DNA of 64,000 nucleotides from Bradyrhizobium sp. AZCC 1719 (GTDB lineage: Bacteria > Pseudomonadota > Alphaproteobacteria > Rhizobiales > Xanthobacteraceae). Shown piece after piece: positions 24,632 to 33,128 of this stretch (position 1 is the first letter of the stretch; each line of letters begins with the position of its first letter). Location of the stretch: NCBI RefSeq assembly GCF_036924525.1, contig NZ_JAZHRU010000001.1, forward strand, positions 6,477,001 through 6,541,000, in the 5' to 3' direction. The notes beneath the pieces were generated by a model, which was not told the origin of the DNA, ran no database searches, and saw only the letters and a list, made by a program, of their open reading frames with translations. Position numbers and translations under genes: made by a program.

Positions 24632-25821
24632 CCGAACTGTTCATCGAAGGTGGCCGGGCCCTGCTCGGCCACGAAATCGTCGAAACCTCATTGCGGATCG
24701 CTGGCCGCGAGATCGCAGCCGTAGGTGCGTACAGCAACCACAGCATCGGCGGCGTCAATGCCGATGGCCTCCTGGTATTGCCGGGCATTGTCGATCTGCA
24801 TGGCGATGCCTTCGAGCGGCAGATGATGCCGCGCCCCGGGGTCGACTTCCCGATCGATGTGGCGCTTGTTGACAGCGACCGGCAGGCGATCAGCAACGGG
24901 ATCACGACCGTCTACCATGCCACGACCTGGTCGTGGGAGCCCGGCCTGCGCAGCGCCGACAATGCCAGGCGCTTGCTGGAGGCGATCGAGCAGATGCGGC
25001 CGCAGCTCGCCGCCGACACTCGCTTCCACTTGCGTCACGAGACCTACAATCTCGACGCAGAAAGCGAAATCATCGACTGGCTGTCGGAAGGACGCGTCGA
25101 CCTGTTCGCCTTCAACGACCATATGGACTCGACGGTCGCCAGCCTCGCCAAGCCGCAAAAGCGCAGCCGAATGGTCGAGCGCACAGGCCTCAGCAATGAG
25201 GCGTTCGATCGCCTGGTGGAACGTGTGGTCTCCCGCGGCCACGACGTGCCGGCTTCGATCGCCCGGCTGGCGCAGGCAGCGCGCGCGGCGGGTGTCCGGA
25301 TGCTCTCGCATGACGACGAGAGCCCGGCGATGCGGCAGGCCTTTCGTGCGCAGGGCGTTGCAATCGCCGAATTTCCGGTCAACGAGGAAACCGCACGCGA
25401 TGCTGCCGAGGCCGGTGACTTCATCGTGTTTGGCGCGCCCAATGTGGTGCGCGGCGGCAGCCATACCGGCTGGACCAGGGCCTCCGACATGATCGCCAAG
25501 GGCCTCTGTTCGGTGCTTGCGTCGGACTATTATTATCCGGCGCCGCTATTGGCGGCATTCCGGCTTGCGACCGACGCCGTTCTGCCGCTGGCCGCGGCAT
25601 GGCAATTGATCTCAGCGGCACCGGCGCGCGCCGCCGGCCTCGCCGATCGCGGCACGCTCGCCGCGGGGCAGCGTGCCGACATCCTTCTCGTCGATGACAC
25701 GGTGCCGCTGCGGCCGCGGGTAGTCGCAGTCATTGCCGCGGGGCATCTCGTACATCTGACGGAGGCGAACCGTCTCGTCCATTCGTCCACAGCACCACGC
25801 AAGGCGGTTGCAGCCGCGTGA
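24628..25821 (+). CDS. phnM: second, divergent PhnM-like amidohydrolase
   Basis: This 397-residue amidohydrolase has the metal-binding text [20 protein letters not shown], then [29 protein letters not shown] and [11 protein letters not shown]. It differs from the operon PhnM at 12559: HTDH is replaced by HGDA and the SLMDHTPGQRQF block by [10 protein letters not shown]. It therefore looks like a separate subfamily, usually named PhnM or ribose-methylphosphonate triphosphate diphosphatase. It overlaps both neighbours by 4 nt. Confidence 0.85.
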   Translation: MTELFIEGGRALLGHEIVETSLRIAGREIAAVGAYSNHSIGGVNADGLLVLPGIVDLHGDAFERQMMPRPGVDFPIDVALVDSDRQAISNGITTVYHATTWSWEPGLRSADNARRLLEAIEQMRPQLAADTRFHLRHETYNLDAESEIIDWLSEGRVDLFAFNDHMDSTVASLAKPQKRSRMVERTGLSNEAFDRLVERVVSRGHDVPASIARLAQAARAAGVRMLSHDDESPAMRQAFRAQGVAIAEFPVNEETARDAAEAGDFIVFGAPNVVRGGSHTGWTRASDMIAKGLCSVLASDYYYPAPLLAAFRLATDAVLPLAAAWQLISAAPARAAGLADRGTLAAGQRADILLVDDTVPLRPRVVAVIAAGHLVHLTEANRLVHSSTAPRKAVAAA

Positions 25822-26531
25822 AGCGGCCCTATTCTGGCGCAATGGCAAATTACCCCCGTTACGCAATCTATTATACCGCCACGCCCGGCGGCGCGCTCGA
25901 CCGGTTCGGCGGCTCGCTGCTCGGCTACGACACCCAGAGCGGCGAAGACCTGCCCTTTCCGGACGGACTCCCATCGGACTGGCGCGAGCTGACGCGCGAT
26001 CCGCGCAAATACGGCTTTCACGCCACGTTGAAGGCGCCGATGGCGCTGGCCGACGGCAAGGCCGAGGCGCAGCTTGCTGCGGCCTGCGAATTATTCGCCG
26101 ATCTGGCCCGGCCAGTGCCCGTGATCCAACCGGTCGTCGATTCGATCAGCGGTTTCATTGCGGTCATTCCCGCCGAACCGTCGGCAGATCTCGACCTGCT
26201 TGCCGCCCAGGCGACCAGGGCATTCGATCCGTTCCGCGCTCCCCTCAGCCCGGAAGATCGCGCGCGGCGAAGTCCGGAGGCGCTGACGCCACGGCAGCGC
26301 GACTATCTCGACCGCTGGGGCTACCCTTACGTCTTCGAAGAATTTCGCTTCCACATGACGCTGACGGGACGGCTTCCCGCCGAACGGCGCGAGCCGGTTG
26401 TGGCAATGCTACGCAGCAGGTTTTCGACAACCGGCATCGGCCCGCTCGCGATCGACGCCATCGCGCTGTGCCGTCAGGACAATCCGAATTCGCACTTTCG
26501 GGTCATCGGTCGCTGGCAATTGCGCGACTAG
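25818..26531 (+). CDS. DUF1045 / 2H phosphoesterase-like phosphonate metabolism protein
   Basis: This 237-residue protein starts with a GTG overlapping the phnM stop by 4 nt; an internal ATG at 25842 is possible. Two H-x-T motifs, HATLKAP (about residue 74) and HMTLTG (about residue 179), form the catalytic pair of the 2H phosphoesterases, which open cyclic phosphates. It matches the putative phosphonate metabolism family (TIGR03223/DUF1045). As PhnJ yields a 1,2-cyclic phosphate and phnP is missing, this protein is a candidate substitute. Confidence 0.85.
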   Translation: MKRPYSGAMANYPRYAIYYTATPGGALDRFGGSLLGYDTQSGEDLPFPDGLPSDWRELTRDPRKYGFHATLKAPMALADGKAEAQLAAACELFADLARPVPVIQPVVDSISGFIAVIPAEPSADLDLLAAQATRAFDPFRAPLSPEDRARRSPEALTPRQRDYLDRWGYPYVFEEFRFHMTLTGRLPAERREPVVAMLRSRFSTTGIGPLAIDAIALCRQDNPNSHFRVIGRWQLRD

Positions 26532-26634
26532 AGCCCTTTCGGTTCTGATTGAATCAGAACCGGGCTCTAGATTCTTGTTTTGACGCGTTTTCTTGACGCG
26601 AACCGGTGTCCACTTCGCTGGAAAACGCTCTGAC
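26528..26634. repeat. palindromic intergenic repeat between converging operons
   Basis: CTAGAGCCC and GGGCTCTAG (26528-26536 and 26562-26570) flank an inner dyad GGTTCTGATT-GAATCAGAACC, giving one long hairpin that begins in the DUF1045 stop codon. A second block rich in TTTTGACGCGTTTTCTTGACG follows to about 26634. Both parts resemble multicopy intergenic repeats of Bradyrhizobium. Here the hairpin probably also terminates the plus-strand phn operon. Confidence 0.65.
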
Positions 26635-26645
26635 GCCCACACCGC

Positions 26646-28145
26646 TCATTCCGCCAGCGCCTCTTTCCGCGTTCTCAGAATTGCCGGCGAAAGCATTGCC
26701 AGCAACAAGGCGGCGACGACTGCGAGGATGACCGCGCTGATCGGCCGCGACAGAAAGACGGTGAAATCGCCGTCCGCGATCAACATCGCGCGCCGGAAGT
26801 TTTCCTCCAATTGCGGACCGAGCACGAGGCCGAGCAGGAGCGGCGCGGGCTCGACGCCGATCTTGATGAAGAAATAGCCGATCAAGGCGCAACCCATCAT
26901 CAGCCAGACATTGAACAGGCTGTTGGCGATCCCGTAAGTGCCGATGCAGCAGAACAGCACGATGGCGGGAAACAGCAGGCGGTAGGGAATCTTCAGCATC
27001 GAGACCCACAGGCCAACGAGCGGCAGGTTGATGATCAGCAGCATCAGGTTGCCGACCCACATGCTGGCGATGACGCCCCAGACCAGCTTGGGCTGCTCGG
27101 TCATGATCTGCGGGCCGGGCTGGATGCCCTGCATCATCAGCGCGCCGATCATCAGCGCCATCAGGGCGTTGGCGGGAATGCCGAGCGTCAGCAGCGGAAT
27201 GAAGCTGGTCTGGGCGCCGGCATTGTTGGCGGCCTCCGGACCGGCAACGCCCTCGATGGCGCCCTTGCCGAAGCGCGAGGGATCGCGGGCGAGCTTCTTC
27301 TCCAGCGCGTAGGAGGAGAACGGCGGAAGCGCGGCACCGCCGCCGGGCAACACCCCCAGCACAGAGCCCAGCGCCGTGCCGCGCACCACGGCCGGAAAAG
27401 CCGCCCGCAAATCCTGCCAGCTCGGGATAAGGCTGCGGATCGACTGGCTGACGACGCGGCGCTCGGCGGGTCTCTCCAGATTGGCGATGATTTCACCCAG
27501 CCCGAACAGGCCCATCGCGATCGGCACGAAATCAAGACCATCCGATAGAGCGGCGATGCCGAAGGTCATGCGCGCGACGCCCGAGGAGACATCGATCCCG
27601 ACGAGGCCGAGCAACAGCCCCAGCAGCACCATTGCCAGCGATTTGGCGACCGAGCCATGCGCGAGCACGACCGCGGCAATCAGGCCGAGCACGAGGAGAC
27701 TGAAATATTCAACCGCGGTGAATTTGAGCGCCAGCACCGACAACGGCACGCTGAGTACCGCGATCACGATCGTCGCCATCGTGCCGGCAAAGAACGAGGC
27801 AATCGCGGCAATGGCGAGCGCGGTTCCGGCCCTGCCCTGCTTGGCCATCTCGTGACCGTCGATACAGGTGACGACCGACGACGTCTCGCCCGGCACATTG
27901 ACCAGGATGGCGGTGGTCGAACCGCCATATTGCGCGCCGTAAAAGATGCCAGCCAGCATGATCATGGCGCTCGCAGGCGACAGACCGAAGGTGAAGGGCA
28001 ACAGCAACGCCACCGTTGGAATCGGACCGATGCCGGGCAGCACGCCGATCGCGGTCCCGATGACCACGCCGATCAGGCAGAAAATCAAATTGTTGAGTTG
28101 AAGGGCCGTCGAAAGCCCCATCAGCAGATTGTCAAAGAGTTCCAT
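26646..28145 (-). CDS. tctA: tripartite tricarboxylate transporter large membrane subunit TctA
   Basis: This 499-residue membrane protein has about 11-12 helices. It carries the TctA hallmarks GVLPGIGPIPTVALLLPFTF, IFYGAQYGGSTTAILVNVPG (the ligand-channel motif) and LGVLPGGGAALPPFSSYALE. It pairs with TctB and TctC to import carboxylates using an ion gradient. The gene order on the minus strand is tctC-tctB-tctA with short gaps. Confidence 0.93.
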   Translation of the reverse strand: MELFDNLLMGLSTALQLNNLIFCLIGVVIGTAIGVLPGIGPIPTVALLLPFTFGLSPASAMIMLAGIFYGAQYGGSTTAILVNVPGETSSVVTCIDGHEMAKQGRAGTALAIAAIASFFAGTMATIVIAVLSVPLSVLALKFTAVEYFSLLVLGLIAAVVLAHGSVAKSLAMVLLGLLLGLVGIDVSSGVARMTFGIAALSDGLDFVPIAMGLFGLGEIIANLERPAERRVVSQSIRSLIPSWQDLRAAFPAVVRGTALGSVLGVLPGGGAALPPFSSYALEKKLARDPSRFGKGAIEGVAGPEAANNAGAQTSFIPLLTLGIPANALMALMIGALMMQGIQPGPQIMTEQPKLVWGVIASMWVGNLMLLIINLPLVGLWVSMLKIPYRLLFPAIVLFCCIGTYGIANSLFNVWLMMGCALIGYFFIKIGVEPAPLLLGLVLGPQLEENFRRAMLIADGDFTVFLSRPISAVILAVVAALLLAMLSPAILRTRKEALAE

Positions 28146-28172
28146 ATGCGTCTGCCTGCGAAGCGTGCCGCC

Positions 28173-28622
28173 CTAGCGGGGCCAGATCGGGATCGGCAAG
28201 CCCAGCAACTTGACGAACAGAAGAACGGCGGCGCCCGAAAGCACGATGGCAAACGCCACGGTCTCGACAAGCCGGCCTTCTCGCGTGGCGAAGCTGGCGA
28301 GCATCACGGCGGCGACGGAGGCGACCGCGAGGCCCAACCGCTCCGCCGTCAGCGCGAAGACGCCGACAGAAGCCAGAATCGCCAGGAGCGGCCGCAACTG
28401 AACGGGTGCGATGCCGCGACCCGCGCGCCAGAGCCCACGCCCAGTAAAGAAGACGCCGAACGCCATCAGCGCGAGTGCGACGACGCGGGGCATGTAGCCG
28501 GGCCCCATATCCGCGGCATGACCGACCGTCAGATTGCGCGTGGCGACGAGCGTACCCGTCGCCACCGCCAGGAGGAACAGGCCAAACAGCAGGTCCTGCA
28601 GGTCGGTCCGGGAACGCGTCAT
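28173..28622 (-). CDS. tctB: tripartite tricarboxylate transporter small membrane subunit TctB
   Basis: This 149-residue protein has four predicted membrane helices (DLLFGLFLLAVATGTLVATR at the start; LVETVAFAIVLSGAAVLLFV near the end) and the TctB motif GHAADMGPGYMPRVVALALM. The open frame extends upstream to 28739, but MTRSRTD at 28622 gives the right family length and lies 10 nt after the tctC stop. Confidence 0.88.
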   Translation of the reverse strand: MTRSRTDLQDLLFGLFLLAVATGTLVATRNLTVGHAADMGPGYMPRVVALALMAFGVFFTGRGLWRAGRGIAPVQLRPLLAILASVGVFALTAERLGLAVASVAAVMLASFATREGRLVETVAFAIVLSGAAVLLFVKLLGLPIPIWPR

Positions 28623-28632
28623 CGGCCCGCCC

Positions 28633-29613
28633 TTAGCTGCCCTTGATGCCGGCCTCGCGAATGATCGTGCCCCAGCGCGTCGTCGCGTCCTTGAGCCAGT
28701 TGCGGAATTCCTCCGGCGATTGGCCGCGCACCACGCCACCCTGCTCGGCGATCTTCTGCTGAATCTCGGGCAGCTCCAGGATCTTGCGGATTTCGGCGTT
28801 CAATCGCGCGACCATGGCGGGCGGCGTCCCACCCGTGGTCAGGATGCCCTGCCAGGTCCCGGCGTCGCCGCCGGGCAGCCCGGCCTCCTTGAAAGTCGGC
28901 AGATCGGGAGCCGAGGCAATCCGCTGCTCGCCGGTGACAGCAAGTCCGACAAGCTGCTTGTTTGTTACAAAGGGCATCGTCGCCGCAGCGCCGTTGATGA
29001 TCACGCCGCTCTCCCCGGACACGACGGCGCGCGAGGCGGCGGCCCCGCCCTTGTAGGGAACATTCTTCCACTGAATTCCGAGCTCCTTCGCCATCACCAC
29101 GGCGGTGATATGATTGGCACCGCCGACGCCGGAATTGGCGACGGTCAGCTTGTTCGGATTGGCCTTGGCGTATTCGATCAGCTCCTTGGACGTCTTCGCC
29201 GGGACCGATTCATGGACGGCCAGGACGTAGGGGCCGAACATCACCATGGAAATGGGCGCAAGATCCTTCTGAACGTCGAAAGTGAGATCGGAGAACAGGC
29301 TGGGCGCCGTTGCCAGCGATCCGACATCCATCAGCAACAGGGTGTGGCCGTCGGGCTGCGCCTTGGCGACGGCGTCGGCCCCGAGATTGCCGGCTGCGCC
29401 CGGCTTGTTCTCGACCACGACCGACTGACCGATGGCGGCGGATAGTTTTGGGCTGATCAGGCGCGCCAAAATATCCGAGGTGCCGCCGGGAGCGAACGGC
29501 ACGATCAGCCGCACGGGCCGCTCAAAATTCTGAGCGCCGGCTCCGCTTGGCGCCAAGGCACACACTGTAAGGACAGCGGCGGCAATCGCCCGGGCGAGAG
29601 ATGGCATAGACAT
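28633..29613 (-). CDS. tctC: tripartite tricarboxylate transporter binding protein TctC
   Basis: This 326-residue periplasmic binding protein has a signal peptide (about residues 1-27, cut near GAGAQ). Motifs: RLIVPFAPGGTSDILARLI, VENKPGAAGNLGADAVAKA, PDGHTLL and NSGVGGANHI, all typical of Bug/TctC proteins. GGAGG lies eight bases before the chosen ATG. The divergent LysR regulator and nearby kdgD suggest a sugar-acid or dicarboxylate ligand; the specific one is unknown. Confidence 0.9.
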   Translation of the reverse strand: MSMPSLARAIAAAVLTVCALAPSGAGAQNFERPVRLIVPFAPGGTSDILARLISPKLSAAIGQSVVVENKPGAAGNLGADAVAKAQPDGHTLLLMDVGSLATAPSLFSDLTFDVQKDLAPISMVMFGPYVLAVHESVPAKTSKELIEYAKANPNKLTVANSGVGGANHITAVVMAKELGIQWKNVPYKGGAAASRAVVSGESGVIINGAAATMPFVTNKQLVGLAVTGEQRIASAPDLPTFKEAGLPGGDAGTWQGILTTGGTPPAMVARLNAEIRKILELPEIQQKIAEQGGVVRGQSPEEFRNWLKDATTRWGTIIREAGIKGS

Positions 29614-29845
29614 CGGTCGTTCCTCCGTTTCAAAGCGCAATTCAGCGCGATCCCGCCGTTTGGCAGGCTGCAGACCTTCGAGGCAGCGTTGGGGAGGAAT
29701 GATAGGTCATGGGCAGGGTGGCCTATGAATTAGTCTGCGGATAGGTCGATACCTTTTTTGGATGGATCGGCCGCGCATCAGCCGGTAGAAGTCGGACATC
29801 CGGCCGGTCACCGGCCCTTCGTCTCAGGTTGAAAATACAGATTTC
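29614..29845. promoter_or_regulatory. tctC-lysR divergent promoter region
   Basis: These 232 bases separate the divergent tctC and LysR genes. The only structure I see is an imperfect dyad ATAGGTCA...TGGCCTAT at 29702-29726, about 120 nt before the LysR start. LysR regulators often bind such dyads between divergent genes. No ORF in the gap looks real. Confidence 0.35.
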
Positions 29846-30772
29846 ATGTTTGAGTTGAGCCAGTTGCGCTGCTTCGTTGCAGTTGCGGAAGAACTGCATT
29901 TCGGGCGCGCGGCGCTGCGGCTGAACATGACGCAGCCGCCGCTCAGCCGTCAGATCCAGATTCTCGAACGCGTCCTTGACGTGACACTGCTGGAGCGCAG
30001 CAACCGAGCCGTCCGGCTGACGCCGGCGGGGCAGCGTTTTCTGGTCGATGCGCGGCACCTCCTCAAGCTCGCGGAAAGCGCGGCCGTGCTGGCCCGGCGG
30101 ATGGCAAGCGGCAAGGCCGGATCGATCAATATCGGCTTCACGGCCACATCCGCCTACAGCTACGTGCCGGCGCTGGTCGCGGCCTGCCGGCGTGAACTTC
30201 CCGATATCGAGATCTCGCTGAAGGAAATGGTCTCCAGCGATCAGCTCAAGCGGCTCGATTCCGGCGAGATCGATATCGGCTTGCTCCGCCCGCCGATACC
30301 GCGCGGTGGTCTTGACGCCTTCCGCGTGACGGCGGAACCGCTGGTCGCGGCACTGCCGAGCGACCATCCGCTGGCTCGGGCGGAGGAGTTACGCCTGGAG
30401 GATCTGGCAAGCGAGCCCTTCATTATGTACGAGCCCTATGAAGCCCGCTATTTCCACGATCTCCTGGTCGAGCTGTTCTCACGCGCAAATCTAGTGCCGA
30501 ATTACGCGCAGCATCTTGCGCAGATCCATTCGATCCTCGCCATGGTGCATTCGGGTGTCGGCGTGGCGTTAGTCCCCGAGACCGCGGCCAATCTGCGCTT
30601 CAGCGGCGTCGTGCTGCGGTCCGTACTGATGCCGTGGCAGCGGCCGGCTGAATTGTTCTTTGTCCGGCGCAGCGACAATGACAATCCGCTTCTCCCTGTC
30701 ATTGCCGGCATTGCCCGAGACCTTGCCGGCCAACCCGGCTCGATCCAATCAATGGATCGATCGATACAGTGA
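29846..30772 (+). CDS. LysR-family transcriptional regulator
   Basis: This 308-residue regulator has the N-terminal LysR helix-turn-helix (FELSQLRCFVAVAEELHFGR, then LNMTQPPLSRQIQILE) and a C-terminal effector domain of the BenM/CatM-like group (SINIGFTATSAYSYVPALV, GVGVALVPETAANLR). It is divergent from tctCBA and 64 nt upstream of kdgD on the same strand. It may respond to the transported acid and control both units. Confidence 0.88.
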   Translation: MFELSQLRCFVAVAEELHFGRAALRLNMTQPPLSRQIQILERVLDVTLLERSNRAVRLTPAGQRFLVDARHLLKLAESAAVLARRMASGKAGSINIGFTATSAYSYVPALVAACRRELPDIEISLKEMVSSDQLKRLDSGEIDIGLLRPPIPRGGLDAFRVTAEPLVAALPSDHPLARAEELRLEDLASEPFIMYEPYEARYFHDLLVELFSRANLVPNYAQHLAQIHSILAMVHSGVGVALVPETAANLRFSGVVLRSVLMPWQRPAELFFVRRSDNDNPLLPVIAGIARDLAGQPGSIQSMDRSIQ

Positions 30773-30836
30773 TTGGGTCTCCGTCCGTGGGCATCTTGCA
30801 TTAATCCTTTGGCGTAAGCTGCTGAAGGATTAGAGC

Positions 30837-31787
30837 ATGAGCAGGATGACCCCCAAGGAGATGGCCAGCCGGATCGGCGATGGCCTGCTGTCGTTCCCCG
30901 TCACACCATTTCGGGCCGACAACACGTTCAACGAGACCCGCTACCGCTCCAATCTCGACTGGCTGTGCGGGTATGAGGTGGCGGGTCTGTTTGCCGCCGG
31001 CGGCACCGGCGAATTCTTCTCGCTGAGCCCGGCCGAGGTCGCGAAGGTCGTGGCAACGGCTGTGGACGAGACCAAGGGACGCGTGCCGGTGCTCGCCGGG
31101 ATCGGCCATGGCACCGCGATGGCGACGCAACTTGCCCTTGGGGTCGAGGCGGCCGGCGCCGACGGCTTGCTGCTGCTGCCGCCCTATCTGGTCTTTTCGG
31201 AACAGGAAGGACTGGCTGCCCATATCGAAGCGGTGTGCAACGCGACCAAGCTCGGTGTCATCGTCTACAACCGCGATAATGCGATCCTGAACGAGGATAC
31301 CCTCGAGGGACTGTGCCAGCGCTGCCCCAACCTGGTCGGCTATAAAGATGGTATCGGCGACATCGAGCTGATGACCCGCATCCACCTGCGCATGGGCGAC
31401 CGGCTGACCTATATCGGTGGATTGCCGACGGCCGAGACTTTTGCACTGCCTTATCTGGAAATGGGCGTAACCACTTATTCCTCCGCGGTATTCAACTTCG
31501 TCCCGGAGTTCTCGACCAAGTTCTACGCGGCCGTGCGGCGCCGCGACCGCGAGACGGTGCAGGCGGGGCTGCGCGATTTCATCCTCCCCCTGATCGCGAT
31601 CCGCAATCGCAAACGCGGCTATGCCGTCTCGATCATCAAGGCCGGCATGAAGGTGATCGGCCGTGACAGCGGCCATGTCCGTTCGCCACTGACGGACCTG
31701 ACGCCCGCCGAGATCGAGGAAGTGGCGGCACTCGTCGCGCGTCTCAAGACCAGCGAGTTCGCGAAGCGGGAGCTGGCGGCCGCTTAG
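30837..31787 (+). CDS. kdgD: 5-dehydro-4-deoxyglucarate dehydratase
   Basis: This 316-residue enzyme is of the DapA/NAL aldolase fold. It carries [39 protein letters not shown], the Schiff-base lysine in [13 protein letters not shown] (K181) and [17 protein letters not shown], matching KdgD closely. It converts 5-dehydro-4-deoxy-D-glucarate to 2-oxoglutarate semialdehyde with loss of CO2 and water. The substrate is the product of GarD (44648). A related reaction on L-2-keto-3-deoxyarabonate is less likely from the motifs. Confidence 0.9.
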   Translation: MSRMTPKEMASRIGDGLLSFPVTPFRADNTFNETRYRSNLDWLCGYEVAGLFAAGGTGEFFSLSPAEVAKVVATAVDETKGRVPVLAGIGHGTAMATQLALGVEAAGADGLLLLPPYLVFSEQEGLAAHIEAVCNATKLGVIVYNRDNAILNEDTLEGLCQRCPNLVGYKDGIGDIELMTRIHLRMGDRLTYIGGLPTAETFALPYLEMGVTTYSSAVFNFVPEFSTKFYAAVRRRDRETVQAGLRDFILPLIAIRNRKRGYAVSIIKAGMKVIGRDSGHVRSPLTDLTPAEIEEVAALVARLKTSEFAKRELAAA

Positions 31788-31812
31788 TCCCGCTGCGTCA
31801 CACCCGTTCAAA

Positions 31813-31914
31813 CCCTCATCCTGAGGAGCCCGCAGAGCGGGCGTCTCGAAGGATGTAGGCCACAGACGGGGCCTCATGGTTCGAGATGCGCTTCGCGCTC
31901 GTCACCATGAGGGG
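31813..31914. repeat. palindromic intergenic repeat
   Basis: CCTCATGGT (31872-31880) pairs with ACCATGAGG (31904-31912), and GCCCGC-AGA-GCGGGC forms a smaller stem near 31828-31842. CATCCTGAGGAG and CTCGAAGGATG add further pairing. The text closely resembles a multicopy palindrome of Bradyrhizobium and Rhodopseudomonas. It separates the converging kdgD and mmsB genes. Confidence 0.65.
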
Positions 31915-31946
31915 CTTATGACGCAGTTGACCTAGCCGCCACTACC

Positions 31947-33128
31947 CTATCGTCGCTGGTTGTAGACGTCCAGGCAGACGGCGCCGAGCAGCACCAGGCC
32001 CTTGATCACCTGCTGATAGTCGATGCCGATGCCGAGGATCGACATGCCGTTGTTCATGACACCCATGATCATGGCGCCGATCACGGCGCCACCGACCTTG
32101 CCCACGCCGCCATAGGCGGACGCGCCGCCGATGAAACAGGCCGCGATGACGTCGAGCTCGAAGCCGGCGCCGGCCTTCGGCGTCGCCGTATTGAGCCGCG
32201 CGGCAAATACGAGACCCGCGAGAGCCGCCAGCACCCCCATGTTGACAAAGGTCAGAAACGTCAGCCGTTCGGTCTTGATGCCGGACAGGCTGGCGGCCCT
32301 GGCGTTGCCGCCGATGGCATAGATGTGGCGGCCGATCACGGTGCGGGTGGTGACGAAGCCATAGAGCGCGATCAGCGCCGTCATGATCACCAGTACATTG
32401 GGAAGGCCGCGGTGCGAGGCGATCAGGCCGGCGAAGAACACGATCACGGCGAACAGCACCGCGCTCTTGGCGACGAAGAAACCAAACGGCTCGACCTCAA
32501 TGCCGTGCGAGGCCTGGCGCGCCCGGCTCTTGGCGCTGGTATAGACCAGGGCCACCGCCAATACCGCACCGATCAACAGCGACGTCGGATAAAGCGTGCC
32601 GGCGCCGGGAAACAGTTCGGGGATGAAGCCCGAGGACAGTTTCTGGAAAGTCGGCGGAAATGGCCCGACCGACTGACCCGCCAGGATGGCAAGCGCAAGC
32701 CCCTTGAACACCAGCATGCCGGCCAGCGTCACGATAAAGGACGGGATCTTGAAGTAGGCAACCCAATAGCCTTGCGCGGCGCCGATCAGGGCGCCCACCA
32801 GCAGGCAGGCGATGAAGGCCAGCGGATAGGCGACGTGATAGCGCACCATCAGCACGGCTGCGACGGCGCCGACAAAGCCCGCCACCGAGCCGACCGACAG
32901 GTCGATGTGACCGGTGACGATGATCAAGAGCATGCCGAGCGCCATGATCACGATGTAGCTGTTCTGCAGCACCAGATTGGTCAGGTTCAGCGGCTGCAGC
33001 AGCGTGCCGTCGGTCATGACCTGGAAGAACAGCATGATCGCAAACAGCGACAGCAGCATGCCGTAGTTGCGCAAATTGTTCTTGATGAAGCCGGCGTGCC
33101 CGGGCAGCGCAACCGTCTTGTCGGTCAT
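31947..33128 (-). CDS. mmsB: multiple-monosaccharide ABC transporter permease (MmsB/GguB)
   Basis: This 393-residue permease is of the ribose/xylose type with about ten helices. It has IIVTGHIDLSVGSVAGFVGA, FKIPSFIVTLAGMLVFKGLA and GVMNNGMSILGIGIDYQQVI, typical of the XylH/GguB branch. Its start overlaps the mmsA stop by 4 nt. Together with MmsA and ChvE it forms a complete importer. Confidence 0.9.
   Translation of the reverse strand: MTDKTVALPGHAGFIKNNLRNYGMLLSLFAIMLFFQVMTDGTLLQPLNLTNLVLQNSYIVIMALGMLLIIVTGHIDLSVGSVAGFVGAVAAVLMVRYHVAYPLAFIACLLVGALIGAAQGYWVAYFKIPSFIVTLAGMLVFKGLALAILAGQSVGPFPPTFQKLSSGFIPELFPGAGTLYPTSLLIGAVLAVALVYTSAKSRARQASHGIEVEPFGFFVAKSAVLFAVIVFFAGLIASHRGLPNVLVIMTALIALYGFVTTRTVIGRHIYAIGGNARAASLSGIKTERLTFLTFVNMGVLAALAGLVFAARLNTATPKAGAGFELDVIAACFIGGASAYGGVGKVGGAVIGAMIMGVMNNGMSILGIGIDYQQVIKGLVLLGAVCLDVYNQRR

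Noticed and set aside
26528..26634. Possible insertion-sequence end or MITE
   Set aside because: No transposase and no clear target-site duplication; the text fits a resident palindromic repeat.
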